DNA from: Clostridia bacterium
GTDB taxonomy: Bacteria > Bacillota > DSM-521 > Neomoorellales > JACIYF01
Length of the DNA stretch: 48,459 nucleotides
Direction of reading: 5' to 3'
Assembly: GCA_014360065.1 (NCBI GenBank)
Contig: JACIYF010000009.1
Span: forward strand, 1-48,459
Every line of letters begins with the position of its first letter. Within the stretch, counting starts at the first letter, position 1. The position numbers were made by a program, and so were the translations under genes. This document shows, in pieces, positions 18,320-26,193 of the stretch. The notes below the pieces were generated by a model, which made no database searches, was not told the DNA's origin, and saw only the letters and a program-made list of their open reading frames with translations.

Positions 18320-20212
18320 GTGGGATTTCTAGCAGGGAGCTATGATGTAATAGTGGTAGGAGCTGGGCACGCCGGCTGTGAGGCGGCTTTGGCTAGCGCC
18401 AGGCTGGGGTGCCGGACACTTTTAATTACTTTGAATCTGGATAGCATTGCCCTGATGCCCTGTAACCCGGCCGTAGGTGGGCCGGCTAAAGGACATCTGG
18501 TACGGGAGATCGATGCCCTAGGGGGCGAAATGGGACGGGCAGCCGATGCGGCCCGGATCTCCACCCGGTTGCTTAATACCAGCAAGGGTCCGGCGGTACG
18601 GGCGTTGCGGATGGTAGTGGATAAGAGCGCTTACTCCAACTATATGCGTCGGGCCTTGGAAGCTGAGGCTAATTTAGAGCTGAAACAGGCGGAAGTGGTC
18701 AAGCTCCTGGTTAAGGATGGGCGAGCCGCAGGCGTGGTGTGCCGAACCGGAGCCACCTATGAGGCCAGGGCGGTAGTTATTACCACCGGGACCTACCTCC
18801 GGGGGCGGGTTATTATTGGCGAAGTGAGTTTTGCCAGCGGACCCATGGGCCAGTTTCCGGCTCAAGGCCTAAGCGAGGATTTAGCGGCTCTAGGTTTAAA
18901 GGTGGGGCGGTTTAAGACCGGCACCCCAGCTCGAGTAAGCCGCCGGTCGATAGACTTTAGTCGAGTGGAGATTCAGGAGGCGGATGGGGGGGAGCTGCAG
19001 TTTTCCTACTATCAACCGGCGCCTCCCAGGCCCCAGGTGGCTTGTTGGGTTACTAGAACCAACGAGGCTACCCACAGGATCATTCGCGAGAACCTGCACC
19101 GGGCCCCGCTGTTCAGTGGAGCCATTGAGGGCGTAGGGCCGCGTTACTGCCCCTCCATTGAGGACAAGGTGGTGCGGTTCGCTGACAAGCCCAGTCACGT
19201 GGTCTTCCTGGAGCCGGAGGGCCGAGAGGGCGAGGAGATATATGTGCAGGGGATGTCCACTAGCCTGCCGGAGGAGGTGCAGCTGGCCATGCTGCGTACT
19301 CTGCCGGGGCTGGAGCGGGCGGAGATAGTTCGGCCGGGATATGCCATCGAGTACGATTACGTCTCGCCTGAGGAGCTTAGGCCTACTCTGGAAGTCAAGA
19401 AGGTACCGGGACTGTTCTTAGCTGGCCAGATTAACGGTACTTCTGGGTATGAAGAGGCGGCAGGCCAGGGGCTGGTGGCCGGAGTCAACGCGGCCCGGCA
19501 GGTTAGGGGAGAAGGTCCGTTTACCTTAAGTCGGTCGGAGGCTTATATTGGGGTACTAATTGACGATTTGGTTTTTAAAGGCACCAACGAGCCTTATCGG
19601 ATGCTGACTTCCCGGGCCGAGTACCGGCTATTGCTCCGGCACGATAATGCTGATTTGCGGCTGAGCGAGATTGGGCACCGGCTGGGCTTGCTTAAGGAGG
19701 AAGATTATGCTAAGTTCTGCCAAAAAAGAGAGGGTATGCGGGCAGCCCGGGAGGCGCTGAGGAGGATCACAGTTCATCCCGGCCCGGCGGTGGAGTCTTG
19801 GCTGCAAGCAATCAATGGAGGAAAGCTAAGAGGGGCAACTACGGCCGAGGAACTGTTGCGGCGGCCCCAGGTTAGCTATGAGGATTTGGCTGCCCGGGGC
19901 TGGGCGGTGCCGGTAGGGCGGGAGATCGCTCAGGAAGTAGAAGTAGAAATCAAATTCAGCGGTTATATCGCTCGCCAGAAGGAGCAGGTAGAGCGTTGGG
20001 AAAAGATGGAGGAACGGGCTTTGCCGGAGGGTCTGAACTATATGGAAATAGATGGGATTTCCAGCGAAGGACGTCAGAAGCTGGAAGCTTTTAAGCCACG
20101 GTCTTTAGGGCAGGCGGCGCGGATATCGGGAGTGTCGCCGGCGGATGTGCAAATGTTGCTGTTCTACCTGGAGCAGAAGCGTCAAGCCCAAGGGGTTAGG
20201 CAGTCCAGTTGA
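18320..20212 (+). CDS. mnmG: tRNA-U34 modification enzyme MnmG (GidA)
   Basis: MnmG is the FAD enzyme that works with MnmE on tRNA wobble uridine. The N-terminal dinucleotide-binding motif is [19 protein letters not shown], and the family motifs [27 protein letters not shown] and [10 protein letters not shown] follow. The C-terminal part has [20 protein letters not shown]. The length is 630 aa, as usual. The start is GTG with AAAGGGGG upstream. A structured leader ends 21 nt before it. Confidence 0.97.
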   Translation: MGFLAGSYDVIVVGAGHAGCEAALASARLGCRTLLITLNLDSIALMPCNPAVGGPAKGHLVREIDALGGEMGRAADAARISTRLLNTSKGPAVRALRMVVDKSAYSNYMRRALEAEANLELKQAEVVKLLVKDGRAAGVVCRTGATYEARAVVITTGTYLRGRVIIGEVSFASGPMGQFPAQGLSEDLAALGLKVGRFKTGTPARVSRRSIDFSRVEIQEADGGELQFSYYQPAPPRPQVACWVTRTNEATHRIIRENLHRAPLFSGAIEGVGPRYCPSIEDKVVRFADKPSHVVFLEPEGREGEEIYVQGMSTSLPEEVQLAMLRTLPGLERAEIVRPGYAIEYDYVSPEELRPTLEVKKVPGLFLAGQINGTSGYEEAAGQGLVAGVNAARQVRGEGPFTLSRSEAYIGVLIDDLVFKGTNEPYRMLTSRAEYRLLLRHDNADLRLSEIGHRLGLLKEEDYAKFCQKREGMRAAREALRRITVHPGPAVESWLQAINGGKLRGATTAEELLRRPQVSYEDLAARGWAVPVGREIAQEVEVEIKFSGYIARQKEQVERWEKMEERALPEGLNYMEIDGISSEGRQKLEAFKPRSLGQAARISGVSPADVQMLLFYLEQKRQAQGVRQSS

Positions 20213-20378
20213 TAGGTGGGGGAAGGCCCCATATGGGGGGCGATGGTTTGGAGGTGCTTTACGGTTGGGGCTGGGGTAGGGGAGATGGATTGACGAGAAG
20301 GCTAGTTTTAGGGGGTGCGATGTCATAGGTGGAAGCGGAGATTGGGAGAAGGCGTGGAAAGAAATAGGCACAGCCTTT

Positions 20379-21233
20379 ATGGACAGGGTTGCCGGGATGG
20401 GCTTAGCGATTAGCGAGGCCCAGGCAACCCTTTTGTTTAAGTACTTGGGGATGGTGGAGGCGAAAAATCGGGAGTTTAATCTCACCGCTATTGCCGATTG
20501 GGGGGAGGCGGTGGAGCGACACCTGCTGGAGAGCCTAGTGGGATGGCAGGTGTGGGCTAGGCTGGAAAAGGAGTGTGGTGTTGGGTATAAATGGGAAAAG
20601 ATCCAACTAGTGGATGTTGGTACTGGGGCTGGATTTCCGGGTATGGTGATGGCCATGGCGCCGCCTGGGGGGATGCAGGTAAAGGCGGCCTTGGTGGAAG
20701 CCACCAGAAAGAAGGTGGAGTTTCTAGAGGCGGCGATCCGGGAGCTTGGGGTGCCGGGAGTTAGGGCGTTTTGGTGTCGAGCTGAGGAGATGGGAAGAAA
20801 GAGAGAGCACCGGGAACAGTACCATCTGGCTCTGAGCCGGGCAGTGGCATCGGTGGCGGTGCTGGCGGAGTACTGTTTGCCCTTAGTGCAGGTGGGAGGG
20901 TGGGCCTTGTGGTGGAAGGGGCCGCGAGTGGAAGAGGAAGAGCTACCCAGGGGAATGCCAGCCATTGAGGCCATGGGGGGAAGGGTAAGGGCAGTGGTGA
21001 GGCTTATGGTTCCGAAGGTAAAGAAAGAGGGAGAGCCGGGTAGGGTAGGGGCGAGCGAGGGGGGCGGTAGGGATTTAAGCGGGTCTGAGCCGGGGGAAGA
21101 AGAGGCTCGCCAGCTCAGCTGGGTGGTAGTGGAGAAGGTGGCGCCTACCCCGGCCCGGTTCCCGCGGCGGCCGGGCATTCCCGCCAAGCGACCTTGGGAC
21201 GGTCAGGAAGGCCGGCGGTGTATTCATTGCTAG
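20379..21233 (+). CDS. rsmG: 16S rRNA (guanine-527-N7) methyltransferase RsmG
   Basis: RsmG makes m7G527 in 16S rRNA. The family core is visible: NREFNLTAI, RHLLESL, the SAM-binding DVGTGAGFPGM and the LSRAVASVAVLAEYCLPL segment. At 284 aa it is longer than the usual 210-240; the excess is a Gly/Glu/Ser-rich insertion near residues 212-245 (between VRLMVPKVKK and QLSWVVVEKV) and a basic tail. The ribosome site is weak, and GTG or ATG codons a few residues downstream are alternative starts. The 166-nt gap after mnmG shows no gene. Confidence 0.9.
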   Translation: MDRVAGMGLAISEAQATLLFKYLGMVEAKNREFNLTAIADWGEAVERHLLESLVGWQVWARLEKECGVGYKWEKIQLVDVGTGAGFPGMVMAMAPPGGMQVKAALVEATRKKVEFLEAAIRELGVPGVRAFWCRAEEMGRKREHREQYHLALSRAVASVAVLAEYCLPLVQVGGWALWWKGPRVEEEELPRGMPAIEAMGGRVRAVVRLMVPKVKKEGEPGRVGASEGGGRDLSGSEPGEEEARQLSWVVVEKVAPTPARFPRRPGIPAKRPWDGQEGRRCIHC

Positions 21234-21281
21234 AGCAAACCTTTGCTTGCATTACCGGGTTAAGCGCTGGAATAGAGAAAG

Positions 21282-22097
21282 GTGGTAGCCAGTTTAGCGG
21301 TGGAGAGGCACATTAACCAGGCACGGATACGGACGGTCGAGCTGCAAAAGCGATATGGCCAGTTGGTGGCTGTAGATGGTCTGAACTTAGAGGTCAGGGC
21401 AGGGGAGATATATGGCTTCCTAGGGCCTAACGGAGCTGGGAAAACCACTACCATCAAGATGCTGGCCGGTCTCTTGGAGCCCGATGCAGGGGAGGCATAC
21501 ATTTGCGGGCATAGTTTAAGGCAGGAGCCGCTAGCGGCTAAGGCCTGTTTAGCTTATGTCCCGGATCAGCCGGCCCTGTATCCCAAGCTTTCGGCGCGGG
21601 AGTTTTTGGTTTTTGTGGGCGATCTGTACGGGGTGGCCCGAACCGCGGCTGAGGAGCGGGCGGAAGAGTTGCTGCGCCTCTTTGGGCTCACCGAGCGGGC
21701 CGATGAATTGCTAGAGGGTTTTTCCCACGGGATGAAGCAGAAGGTGGTGCTGGCAGCGGCCCTGATACACAGGCCGCAGGTGCTTTTGCTGGATGAGCCT
21801 ACGGTGGGATTAGATCCGCGCAGCGCTAGGCTGCTCAAGGATCTGCTGGCGGAGCTAGCGCGGCAGGGGGTAACGGTGTTTCTGTCTACCCACATTCTTG
21901 AGATTGCTGAGCGGATGTGCCACCGCGTGGGGATCCTGCAGCAGGGGCGGCTAATTGCTGAGGGTAGTCCGGAGGAGCTGCGGGAGCGAGCTGGCCGGGG
22001 AGGCGAAAGCCTGGAGGATATCTTCCTCGCGCTAACCGGAGCCGAGGACGAAAGGGAGTTGATCCGGGAGCTGGGCCGGGAGGTTGAAGGAGCATGA
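21282..22097 (+). CDS. ABC transporter ATP-binding protein
   Basis: A 271-aa ATPase of the CcmA/ABC-2 type. Walker A GPNGAGKTTTIKML (about residues 49-62), Q-loop replaced by the YVPDQPALYP segment, signature FSHGMKQKVVLAAALIHRP, Walker B VLLLDEPTVGLDP and H-loop STHILEIAERM. It overlaps the next gene by 4 nt (ATGA), so the two form one exporter. The substrate is not known. The start is uncertain: GTG at 21282 is used and a second GTG lies at 21300. Confidence 0.9.
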   Translation: MVASLAVERHINQARIRTVELQKRYGQLVAVDGLNLEVRAGEIYGFLGPNGAGKTTTIKMLAGLLEPDAGEAYICGHSLRQEPLAAKACLAYVPDQPALYPKLSAREFLVFVGDLYGVARTAAEERAEELLRLFGLTERADELLEGFSHGMKQKVVLAAALIHRPQVLLLDEPTVGLDPRSARLLKDLLAELARQGVTVFLSTHILEIAERMCHRVGILQQGRLIAEGSPEELRERAGRGGESLEDIFLALTGAEDERELIRELGREVEGA

Positions 22098-23971
22098 GGT
22101 CAGAGGGCGAGGGAACAAAGCGAGGATTTTGGTCGGCGGTGCGGATCCTCCTTTGGGCACAAATCCGCTCCCTGGTAAACAGCTGGCGGCAGGCGGGAAT
22201 AAAGAGCGTGATAGGCTTGCTGGGACTAGTAGCCATCGCCGGGTTGATGGGCTGGGGAGTGCGGAGTTTGGTGGTGGAGGCGCTGGCGTCTGTTCCCCTG
22301 GCCTTGGCGGGGGAAGTGGTGGGAGGGGTAGCCGAAACCGTATTCTCGTTGGTATTCTTAGGCGCCCTGGCTTCGCAGGTATTTACGGGTTTGATTGCTG
22401 CTTTTCAGAACCTGTACCTAGCGCCTGACCTGGTAATTCTGTTCTCGGCTCCGGTGCCAAGTCGGGCCATCTTGGCGATGAAGTCAATGGTAGTGGCGGC
22501 GGGCAACCTGCCCATGCTAGGCTTTTTTGGGGTGCTACCGGCTATAGTGTACGGATGGGCCGTCGGGGCCGGCGGCGGATACTATGCGGTGGCGGCGGTG
22601 GCGCTGCTTGGCCTTTGGGTACTGGGTACTTCCTTGGCGGAATTGATTAACCTAGCGGTGATGCAGGTGGTTCCCCGGCACCGGGCCCGGGAAGCAGTTG
22701 GGGTGATGGGTGCCCTAGGCGGGCTGGTCGTGTATGCCTTGTTTCAATTGCCTGGCTTGACAGGCGGCGGGCAGGATATGGGCCAGGCGTTGCTGCAAGG
22801 AGGTGGCGTGTTGGAGGCGGTGAAGCAGGTTCCTAGCGGCTGGGGCGCGGTGGCGCTGGTGCGAGCGGCGGCTGGAAACCTTGGCGAAGCGATAGGTTGG
22901 GCAGTAGCCCTGGTCGGCCTTGGTGGCGGGTTGTATTTGGCAACGCAGGTATTGGTGGAACGGGGGTTTCGCCGGGGCTGGATGGCGGTGAGTGAATCTG
23001 GTGGCAGCCGGGTGCGGAGGCGGAGCAGGCGCCTGGGCGCTGGGGCTGGTGCCGGCGGGAGCAGGGAGGCAGGGGTAGAGCGAGCTGCAGTAGGCGCAGG
23101 ATTTAGTCGGAGATGGGTGCAGATAGCTAGCGTGGCTAGAAAAGACTTGCTAACCTTGCGGCGGGATACTCGGGAGTGGTTGGGGTTGGTTAGTCCTCTG
23201 GCGATCGTGACCATTGTTACGTTGCGGACGGTGATGCAAGCGGCTAGAGAGGGAAGCTGGGGCGGTCCTGCTAGCAGCTCCTTGGTCAGCGTGGTGGTGA
23301 TGCTGGCGGTGATGATGACGGGAGAACTAGCTTCCCATGCTTTTGGGCGAGAAGGAGAAGCCGCTTGGATTTTGAATGTCGCGCCGGTTTCGGGGTGGCC
23401 GGTGGTGGGCGGAAAATTAATCGCAGCTGCAATCCCCGCGGCGGTGGCCATGGAAGCTATGGTGGCCATCATTGGCGGGCTAACCAAACTGAGGTTGGCG
23501 GTGATGCTGGAGATAGGGGCGGGGGCGCTGTTGGTGGTTCTGGCTTGCAGTGCTATCGGGCTCTACCTGTCCAGCGGCAACGCTCGGTATTATGCCGATT
23601 ATGGCCGTGGGGGCACAGGCGGCATGGGGATGCTTCTGCTTTGGGTGTATAGCTTCCTGTTCCTGTTGGTATTCGGATATGGGTTGGCGGTGGCCGTGGC
23701 TCCTTCCCAGGTCCTACCGGCTGGGTTGGTGGTGCCAGGGCCGGAAGTAGGAGGGCTGCTGGGCTGGCTTGGCCGGATGATGTATCTAGCTATTCACCCC
23801 TTCTTTTGGGAGGGATGGCAGCGGCTGGCCTTTGGCCTGGGCTTCTCAGTGGTAGTCTGGGCGGCGGTGTTCTTGGGTTTCTTGCTGGCGACGGTAAGGC
23901 GGGTTCGCCGGGGGTTTACTGTGCATGTGGTTTACGGCGGCAGGAGACGGGGGATGAAGGAGGCGGGCTGA
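22094..23971 (+). CDS. ABC exporter permease, about 12 membrane helices
   Basis: The 625-aa protein is largely hydrophobic, with helices in two halves (about residues 35-300 and 360-605) joined by an Arg/Gly/Ser-rich loop (about 300-340: RRRSRRLGAGAGAGG). The layout fits the putative ABC exporter family (large ABC-2-like membrane proteins paired with one ATPase). No substrate can be named. It is translationally coupled to the ATPase. An exporter at this place, between rsmG and parA, is not part of the usual origin gene order. Confidence 0.8.
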   Translation: MRSEGEGTKRGFWSAVRILLWAQIRSLVNSWRQAGIKSVIGLLGLVAIAGLMGWGVRSLVVEALASVPLALAGEVVGGVAETVFSLVFLGALASQVFTGLIAAFQNLYLAPDLVILFSAPVPSRAILAMKSMVVAAGNLPMLGFFGVLPAIVYGWAVGAGGGYYAVAAVALLGLWVLGTSLAELINLAVMQVVPRHRAREAVGVMGALGGLVVYALFQLPGLTGGGQDMGQALLQGGGVLEAVKQVPSGWGAVALVRAAAGNLGEAIGWAVALVGLGGGLYLATQVLVERGFRRGWMAVSESGGSRVRRRSRRLGAGAGAGGSREAGVERAAVGAGFSRRWVQIASVARKDLLTLRRDTREWLGLVSPLAIVTIVTLRTVMQAAREGSWGGPASSSLVSVVVMLAVMMTGELASHAFGREGEAAWILNVAPVSGWPVVGGKLIAAAIPAAVAMEAMVAIIGGLTKLRLAVMLEIGAGALLVVLACSAIGLYLSSGNARYYADYGRGGTGGMGMLLLWVYSFLFLLVFGYGLAVAVAPSQVLPAGLVVPGPEVGGLLGWLGRMMYLAIHPFFWEGWQRLAFGLGFSVVVWAAVFLGFLLATVRRVRRGFTVHVVYGGRRRGMKEAG

Positions 23972-24020
23972 CGGGGAGTAGGTATGAGGCCAGGCGAGGA
24001 AGGTGGTTTGAGGGCTGGCG

Positions 24021-24161
24021 ATGGGGCGGTTGGGGGAGCTGTTAGAGGGGTGGGGAGTTCAACCGGTTCGGGCACCAAGGCCCGCGCTTGAGGATTATGT
24101 CTTAGATGAGCGGAAAGTTGTGGGAAGACAGGAAGGAACCCTAAGGGGAATGTGGAAATAG
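24021..24161 (+). CDS. Possible small protein (46 aa) before parA
   Basis: The ATG has GAGGG 6 nt upstream and opens 46 codons beginning MGRLGELLEGWGVQPVR. No family was recognised, there is no membrane helix, and the composition matches the G-rich coding strand around it. It fills most of the 210-nt gap between the exporter and parA. It could be a chance frame. Confidence 0.25.
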   Translation: MGRLGELLEGWGVQPVRAPRPALEDYVLDERKVVGRQEGTLRGMWK

Positions 24162-24181
24162 GAGATGGTGATTCTGGCTAG

Positions 24182-24955
24182 GTGGTGGCAGAGGTGGGTC
24201 GAGTAATAGCCGTAGCTAACCAAAAGGGCGGGGTGGGGAAGACTACCACAGCGGTGAATTTAGGGGCGGCCCTGGCCCTGCGGGGGAGACGGGTGCTACT
24301 GGTGGATATCGATCCCCAGGCCAATGCCACCAGCGGGGTGGGGGTTAGAAAAGAGGATGTACGGGAAGGCACTTATGATAGTCTCATTGGGCGGTTGCCG
24401 CTGCGGGCGGTGATCAGGCCTACGGAGATTGGGGGGTTAGATTTAGCCCCATCCAGCATTCAGCTGGCGGGCGCGGAAGTGGAGCTGGTGGGAGAGGAAA
24501 GGCGAGAGTACCGGTTAAGAGCGGCGCTGGAAGGGGTGCGGGGCAGGTATGACTACTTGTTAATTGATTGCCCGCCTTCTTTGGGATTGCTTACGCTGAA
24601 TGGCTTGGTGGCGGCCGATTCGGTGTTGATCCCCATCCAGTGCGAGTACTATGCCTTGGAGGGTTTGGGCCAGCTGATGCGGACGGTGGAGTTGGTTCAA
24701 AAAGGATTGAACCCCGGGTTGCAGTTGGAAGGGGTACTGCTGACGATGTTTGATGCTCGTACTAACTTGGCCATCCAAGTGGTGGAGCAGGTGAAGGAAC
24801 ATTTCCGCGATAAGGTCTTCAAGACCATTGTTCCCAGGAACGTGCGGCTAAGCGAGGCGCCTAGCTTCGGTCAGCCGGTTGTTACTTATGACGCCAGGTG
24901 CCGAGGGGCGGAGGTATACCGGGAGCTAGCAGAGGAGGTGTTGGCCAATGGCTAA
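24182..24955 (+). CDS. parA: Chromosome partitioning ATPase ParA/Soj
   Basis: ParA ATPases act with ParB-parS in origin segregation; in B. subtilis Soj also regulates DnaA. The deviant Walker A is KGGVGKTTTAVNLG, followed by LVDIDPQANATSG, LLIDCPPSLGLLTLNGL and the C-terminal VPRNVRLSEAPSFGQPV. The GTG at 24182 is used; the GTG at 24194 has a better-placed AGGTGG. The stop lies inside the parB start region (8-nt overlap). Confidence 0.95.
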   Translation: MVAEVGRVIAVANQKGGVGKTTTAVNLGAALALRGRRVLLVDIDPQANATSGVGVRKEDVREGTYDSLIGRLPLRAVIRPTEIGGLDLAPSSIQLAGAEVELVGEERREYRLRAALEGVRGRYDYLLIDCPPSLGLLTLNGLVAADSVLIPIQCEYYALEGLGQLMRTVELVQKGLNPGLQLEGVLLTMFDARTNLAIQVVEQVKEHFRDKVFKTIVPRNVRLSEAPSFGQPVVTYDARCRGAEVYRELAEEVLANG

Positions 24956-25856
24956 GCGCAAGCTTGGCGGTCTGGGCCGAGGATTAGAAGCCTTGCTATC
25001 AGTGGGCGATGATGAGGGGCGAGAGGAGCCGGGTACGCGGGTGGTGTACTTACGGGTGGAGGATATCCGCCCCGGTAGACACCAGCCCCGGCGAGGCTTT
25101 GATGAAGAAAAGCTGGAAGAATTGGCAGCTAGCATTCGCGAGCACGGACTGGTTCAGCCGGTGGTAGTCCGGCCGACGGCGGAGGGCGGATACGAGCTGG
25201 TGGCCGGGGAGCGGCGGTGGCGGGCCAGCGCCCGGGCGGGGCTGCGAGTAATCCCGGCGGTTATCCGGGAGCTTTCGGATCGGGAGACTATGGAAGTAGG
25301 GTTGATTGAGAACCTGCAGCGGGAGGACTTGGAGCCGCTGGAGGAGGCGGCCGCCTATAAGACGCTGATCGAGGAGTTCAATTTGACCCAGGAGGAATTG
25401 GCGCAGCGAGTAGGAAAGAGCCGGTCGGTGATTACCAATAGCCTGCGGCTTCTGACCCTACCGGCGGAAGTCAAAAGGTTGCTGGAGGCGGGGGAGCTCA
25501 GCGCCGGGCACGCGCGGGCTTTGCTGGGGCTTGAGGATGAGGACACGATGGTGGCCTTGGCCCAGGAAGTGGCAAGGAGAGGTTTGTCGGTAAGGCAGAC
25601 CGAGGAGCTGGTGCGGGCTAGTAAGGAAAAGGGATTGGCGCGCTCAAGGCTCGGGGAGGCCGATAGGAAGGAAAAGGAAGCGGCCGACCCAGTGCGGATG
25701 TGGTTGAGGAATGTCGAAGAACAGTTGCGCGAGGTCCTGGGTACTAAGGTTATGATCAGAGGAAGGGGTGACCGGGGCCGAATCATTATTGAGTATTTTG
25801 CCAGCGAAGACCTTGAGCGGATAGCTGAGGCCATCGCCGGAAAATGTTTCACGTGA
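24948..25856 (+). CDS. parB: Chromosome partitioning protein ParB/Spo0J
   Basis: ParB loads at parS and slides along DNA as a CTP-dependent clamp. Features in order: basic N-terminus (KRKLGGLGRGLEALL) that stimulates ParA ATPase, box I with QPRRGFDEEKLEELAASI, the CTP-binding GERRWRA, ENLQREDL, the helix-turn-helix EELAQRVGKSRSVITNSLRLL and the C-terminal dimerisation region. It is 302 aa. Its last three codons and stop (TGT TTC ACG TGA) are themselves the left part of a parS site. Confidence 0.95.
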   Translation: MAKRKLGGLGRGLEALLSVGDDEGREEPGTRVVYLRVEDIRPGRHQPRRGFDEEKLEELAASIREHGLVQPVVVRPTAEGGYELVAGERRWRASARAGLRVIPAVIRELSDRETMEVGLIENLQREDLEPLEEAAAYKTLIEEFNLTQEELAQRVGKSRSVITNSLRLLTLPAEVKRLLEAGELSAGHARALLGLEDEDTMVALAQEVARRGLSVRQTEELVRASKEKGLARSRLGEADRKEKEAADPVRMWLRNVEEQLREVLGTKVMIRGRGDRGRIIIEYFASEDLERIAEAIAGKCFT

Positions 25857-25860
25857 AACA
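25845..25860. other. parS centromere site
   Basis: TGTTTCACGTGAAACA is the exact 16-bp parS consensus. The palindrome extends to 24 bp (25841-25864). It overlaps the last codons and stop of parB. Confidence 0.95.
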
Positions 25861-25988
25861 TTTTTCCTTTCTTCCCATCCAGGGCCATGGTTATGCCGCA
25901 GCAGTTTCGGGAAGTCCCCGCCCTGAGCCTTCCTTGCTCGCGAAGCGAGGGCAAAGGGCAGGGATGAAAGGCGGTAAAATTTGTGGCC

Positions 25989-26193
25989 TAATCTAGTAAA
26001 GCGTCCACCTGCAGACAAGCGGTCGGAACACTAACCATGTCCGGTAGCCCTGTGTTCCGTAAAGTCGAAGGGGAGTGCCGACAGACGCAGTACCGTGGGA
26101 ACCAAGGGAATTCAGGCCTCTCTGAAGCACCGCAGGTTGCTGATGAAGCAGGAAGCTCCTCCTTGAACGTTAGTGAAGGAAGGGGTAGTTCAC
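25989..26193 (+). mobile_element. IS200/IS605-type right end without tnpB (omega-RNA-like relic)
   Basis: The block resembles the conserved 3' end of tnpB genes and the overlapping omega-RNA: a stretch encoding LLMKQEAPP before a TGA in one frame (a common TnpB C-terminal form), then a hairpin-rich segment ending GTAGTTCAC at 26193. No transposase or TnpB body is present. The following bases (from 26194, GAACCAGTACTTCCGT) would be in the guide position. The exact left edge is unclear. Assignment is by sequence memory of such ends. Confidence 0.55.

Noticed and set aside
20105-21187. Long minus-strand frame of 360 codons
   Set aside because: It is the antisense shadow of rsmG and the mnmG end; its composition is Pro/Ser/Thr-rich without domains.
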